Of a stretch of 64,000 bases of DNA, positions 59,310 through 64,000 are shown piece by piece. Within the stretch, counting starts at the first letter, position 1; every line of letters starts with the position of its first letter. A program made the position numbers and the translations under genes. The notes under the pieces are model-generated. The model searched no databases. It was given only the letters and a program-made list of their open reading frames with translations, and had not been told where the DNA came from. Origin of the DNA: Styela clava (Eukaryota; Chordata; Ascidiacea; Stolidobranchia; Styelidae); contig NC_135260.1 in the NCBI RefSeq assembly GCF_964204865.1, forward strand, positions 8,122,001 through 8,186,000. Reading direction: 5' to 3'.

Positions 59310-61665
59310 GAAACCTTTAATCGATTGATTCTTGAAATACGTTGAGCATGTAGTTGGCAAGGAATTTGATCGAATATTTATTACGTCTGTATGGAAAACT
59401 TGTAAGATCATTATTCAAAATTGTTAAATTAAGCTTAAAGCTTCATATATTTATTTGATAGTATTTATGTTTTTTCTTTTCTAATATTTCTGTTTTTTTT
59501 TCATTTCTAAGCGGCAAAGTGTATCTGACTTTTTATACTCTTTTTTTTTCTATAAAATCCATATTGCAGTATTGTAGCAAAGAAGTAAAAAAAAGAAGTA
59601 AAAAGAAAAATTAAAAATAGTTTGTTTTTCATTCGTAAAATCTAGAATAAATAAACAAGATGTATTTATTTTTCGAAATAAATAGTGCGAGACATTGTGT
59701 ATTAAAAACTGTGATTGAACTGTTAAAAAAAGTAGCAAAAAATTTTTTAAAAATTAAAAAAAAATAGTAAATTTGGAATCATCTTGCTGAATTGTTCAAA
59801 TGTAAATAGTTACGTAATCTCTTGCTTAACCCAGCGAATCTGGATTGGTAAACAAATTCCAACGAGTTCGTGGAGGTTGTTCGAGTTTGTTGACAACCGA
59901 ATAGTTACAATCAAGAGAATGACGTAAACTTTTGAGTCATCAGTAATATTACGCACATAAATGGAAATATGTTGTAATGCTTCCTCTGAATAATCATTTT
60001 TTATCCGGTACAAGCATGGTCGAGCTTGTTAGTTCTTAATTGCATTTCAAGTGTAGGAAAGATATGGTCACATGTTATTGATCTGCTAATTCAACAATAC
60101 TAGCTAAGCTGATTTCATATAAAGCCTTTCAAACTCATCATTAATGTGCCAGTCAAATGTGTTTATAAACATATTTATTTTACCAAAATGCATTCCGTGT
60201 GTGTAATATACATATTTAACAAATATACTTATTTAGTTTTTTTCGAACGTTTATTTACCTCCTAATTTGCTTCTTGTATTCCTATTTTTTTTAATTTTAT
60301 AACAATCTGTCTTTTTGTATTTTTTTTCTGATAGTGGTATAATAAAAGATCAGCCTTTTTGAATATGCTGCCTTGCTAGTTGTACTATATACATTGGTAT
60401 TTTTCCTGTCTAGAGTCCCAGCTAAAGTAACTGTGAAATATGTATATAAATATTTATAACATTTTTGTTTTGTTTTCTACAATTCTATATATCTTTTTTA
60501 TAAAGTGGAATAGTGGTGTGCATATTGTCTTTCGAATGCAATTTCTTGTTTCCTTATCTCTGCCTTTCAGCCGCCTCACTTTAACGCACTGCATTTATGT
60601 TATTTTCCATTTCCTTCTACACCATTTGTTTTGTATATTAAATTATAATACTTATATACTACTGTTTGAACGATTTCTTATATCATTGTGTGAAATGCTA
60701 AAATAAAATGTTCGGATTAAAATAAAAACATCCTAAAAATATAGGATTATTAATTACTTACTAATTAATTATTACTGTACATACTTAGTTGACTGTCACT
60801 ACCAGACTAAATTATAATTTTAATGAGTTTTACATGTAATTCATTGTTAAGTGACGGAATAATTGATTGGATATGAAAAAAATCAAAATATAGTTTTGAA
60901 TATATTTTCAAAAAGTAAATAAACTGGACTCCCATATTTAAAAAAAAATTGCGCTATAAATGTGGTGCGCTATAGTGCTAATCGCTTACATTTTAAGGTG
61001 ATTATTTTTTTAGGTTCACTTTTTTAAGTTCATTCGACTACTATAGCAAATAAATTGTGGTCTATTCATACGCAGCATGGCACAAGTTTGAGATAAGTTT
61101 GCGTAATGCCTGGACATTGATCATTATACAGTCTTATCTGATTATTGATGCGTGTATGCTCTGATATCTGTATTTTTATGTCCAAGATGTTATAAAGGAA
61201 TAAGAATTTTCGGGTCAAGTATTTTTTACACTTGGCGATTGATTGATTTTTTGATTTTGATTTATTGATAAAAAATCTGATTTCATTCTCATTCTACGCA
61301 CATTTCTAAAATTGCTTCCTTATGTAATAAAAAAATTGTTGGAAGTAACGCCAAAAATATAAATTTGTCGAAGCATGTTTATTATGATTTAGTGACATCA
61401 GAAAAACGTTTATATCTGAACCAGAAAAGTACATGTGTCTCTTTTTACAATTCAAAAAATTACCATTCGACTTTGTAGTGTTATCTTTAGTTGTACCACT
61501 ATTAAAAATTGAACTGAAATTTGAATAATAAATCAAAATCGCACCAAGAACTGATTTAGTGTCTTAGAGCTCTTTGAAGTGCATACAAATCTATGTTTTG
61601 TGTATAATTTTTTCATTTATGCAATGGTTACCTATTCAGAACATGCGATTTTAACATGTTACGCA
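59310..61665. other. IAP 3' untranslated region and intergenic DNA
   Basis: The first part should be the IAP 3' UTR, ending near AATAAA at 59646 or, less likely, at signals near 60700. The rest is T-rich and A-rich low-complexity DNA with no supported gene. Confidence 0.45.
59646..59651 (+). terminator. Polyadenylation signal of the IAP gene
   Basis: AATAAA lies 337 bases past the stop and is repeated (AATAAATAAA). It is the first good signal downstream. Confidence 0.5.
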
Positions 61666-64000
61666 AATGATACTTGTTATGGTATATTCTCTTGTAAATA
61701 TCATCCATTCCCTGGTACCAAAACATAAGTATTTGGCAAGTGTGGCAATAAACCGATCTGGCCTTAAATTGGCACATTGCGAAACGTGTTGTAACCATAT
61801 TTACGAGGCTGTTCCACCCTCACACCAAACCAATCCCCTTATTGTAATGGTTTGACGCACGTAAGCGGTGGGAGAATTGCCTTGCCTGGCTGCGCCCTTT
61901 ATTGTAACCCGAAGTCCTTTAGCCTGCGTCAGCATTCTGAAAATAGCTCGTTGTTGCGTCGAGCGCCTTAACTGAAGGTTCTTGTGCGTAAACTGCCGTG
62001 TCATGGTTACCCATTACCGAACCAGAATAATCTAGTGCGTTGAAGCGCGTGCGCGCGTGCGTTGCGTGTTTATATTACGCGTTTTGAGAATTGCTTTCAT
62101 TAGTTTTATTGCACACAACGTATATAAATTGGATTTTTCTATTCAGCGCTGTGGTTTCTATGCATTGGTTCAGTGTTTCAATTTCCTTTTTTCCCGCAAT
62201 ATATTCATTTTTGCAAACACAGCATTGCTTCTCATATTTATTTCATTTTTGTTCTTTTCTGTCAAATATATACACCATTTAATAACAGTCAGTCAGCTTG
62301 TTGGAAGGGGTCAGTCGTTAGTGCATGTACTCATTGTACTGTACTAATCTCCAAATTATTGCTGTAGTCATAAATCACGTCATCAATGCGTCATATTTCT
62401 TACGTATGTGCCGGTCAAAGTCCGTGAACATAAATGCAAATCTACCTTAAACAAACTTATAACTGAAACCTGCTCGATACATCGCCATCGCATTTTCATA
62501 CTACGGAATACGTTCCTCGGCAATTTCCCCTTGTTCTGCGTTATTCAATACATTCATTCAACTTCTAACTCCATTCAATATACAATTCCACCGTTCGTTC
62601 GTGCCAATACTTCTTTCCACTTGAGTCAATGAATTATTATTCAAGTCTCAGTTCTGCGTCATTGATTCTGTATGATATGACTAAGCATGAAATTTAAATA
62701 AAAATCCCAAATGTTAATACATTTTCGATCAATTTTTATGAATGGATGAAAAACCTTATCTTTAAACATAATATAAAGCAGTCGTTGAATATTTTGAGCC
62801 ACAACTACAAGAAAACATATCTTGTACCGACTATTGAGACCGGACTGTATGAATAATTGAAAGGTGATTTCCCGCAGTTCCGAGAATCGCCAATTTTGAA
62901 AATTCTTCGCCTGTTCTTCCAATACTAGTGGAAATTTTGTTGGAAAAATACAAATAAAAAATTTTAAACAGTGAACTTATATATTATGTATTATTTTAAA
63001 TTGGACTCGTATTCCGGTAACTGAACCTAGTGAAAGCAAAACATGCCCTGAAGTAACCCAAGCTCGAGTAGCTAACTCGAAATTGAAGCTACGAAAGTGA
63101 CCTAGAAGCAGAAGGTATTTATAATTATCGTTTCTTACTTTTCAAAGCATACCACAAAAATTTCCACAGTCAACTAAAATCGAGAATTCTAATATTCGGG
63201 GAAAATACCAAATATTTGTAGTATTGAACTGATAATGAATTGTTTGCTGAAAATAAAAATATGAAATTTATATGGCAGTTTTCGTAAATATTCCCTAAAA
63301 CTAGTTTATTCTGTCAATGTTAGCTGTTTTCTATTGTCACCGGGCAAAGAATCGGGTGTTTGGGGCGAAATTCCATCAAACTTTTCAGCTGCGCTTACGT
63401 CCTTGTAATGCACTCTTTTGGAAATTACCAAACGAAATATTTTCACACCATTATTTTGATCATAAATTTTCATCAACAGTCAAGATTGCATTTTCGTGAA
63501 TAACAATGACTCGAGAGAATTCAGTCTCTCTTTAACACTATTTCAAGAAAGTGTAGAATCAGTGCACCATTAATCAGGCATCGCACATCATATCGACAAA
63601 TTTTCATTCTATTGCGGTATTTGTTCTCATGTACTAGAAATGTATTTTATGTGAATTAACATCGGTAAAATCATTTTATTTGCCAACAACAGTCATTAAA
63701 ATAATGTATATATCAATATTACGAATTCTTCTTATCCTGCTTTCATACGTTAGTTAGTTTCTTGTAAGATAACTGCATAATATTTGCTTTACTGATAAGT
63801 TTCACGTCCCAACTCATAAAAAAAACTTGATTCATCGAATGTCAATATTTGCCACATTCGATTTGATTGAATTTTTTTTATCTAAAATAAATAATCCAAA
63901 TTCATCATCTATTTTTTTATCAAAATGAAATCGGGCATTCGATCGAGAAGATGTATTAACCAATAGATTTTTTGAGAGTGAGTTGGAAAGTTGTTGTTTG
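61666..64000. other. Intergenic stretch, no gene seen
   Basis: It is AT-rich apart from a distinctly CpG-rich piece at 61855-62070 (including GCGCGTGCGCGCGTGCG), which may be a fragment of a foreign repeat or a regulatory island. No frame above about 96 codons, no splice-linked motif and no RNA gene was recognised. Confidence 0.45.

Overview
This is about 64 kb of AT-rich animal nuclear DNA. The genes are split by short GT-AG introns and the spaces between them are full of small DNA transposons. The gene families (expanded C-type lectins, tandem clan-2 cytochrome P450s, a BIR-BIR-UBA-RING inhibitor of apoptosis) and the compact introns suggest an invertebrate deuterostome, most likely an ascidian tunicate. 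That assignment is inferred from gene style; the window has no marker gene that proves it.

Layout. 1-3.6 kb holds only repeats. 3.67-4.66 kb is a charged, repeat-containing reading frame cut by one in-frame TAG. 5.6-6.1 kb is a decayed LTR element. 6.1-7.3 kb is a broken reverse-strand copy of a lectin-like gene. 9.5-10.5 kb is a complete non-autonomous hAT element, followed by piggyBac remains. 12.0-23.7 kb is a large inverted duplication. Each arm carries a QPD-type C-type lectin gene (12764-13279 forward, 22864-23385 reverse) and a copy of a second, four-exon CTLD-like gene, which is intact in the right arm (19155-20980) and broken in the left arm (14460-16225). 26.5-33.3 and 37.2-41.7 kb are two tandem 11-exon P450 genes (511 and 510 codons) with matching intron phases, and both can be assembled completely from the sequence. 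42.2-47.0 and 51.4-55.9 kb are a diverged direct duplication. The second copy holds the start of a complete seven-exon IAP gene (55328-59309, 559 aa). The first holds its first two exons only. A third copy of exon 1 lies alone at 47955. 59.3-64 kb shows no gene.

How it fits together. The genes are secreted carbohydrate-recognition proteins, microsomal oxidation enzymes and an apoptosis or immune-signalling regulator. All three are environmental-response families that grow by local duplication, and the window shows that process: intact copies, partial copies and copies with identifiable lesions lie side by side. No operon-like coupling is visible. All exon models come from reading splice sites and conserved protein motifs by eye; no transcript data were available.
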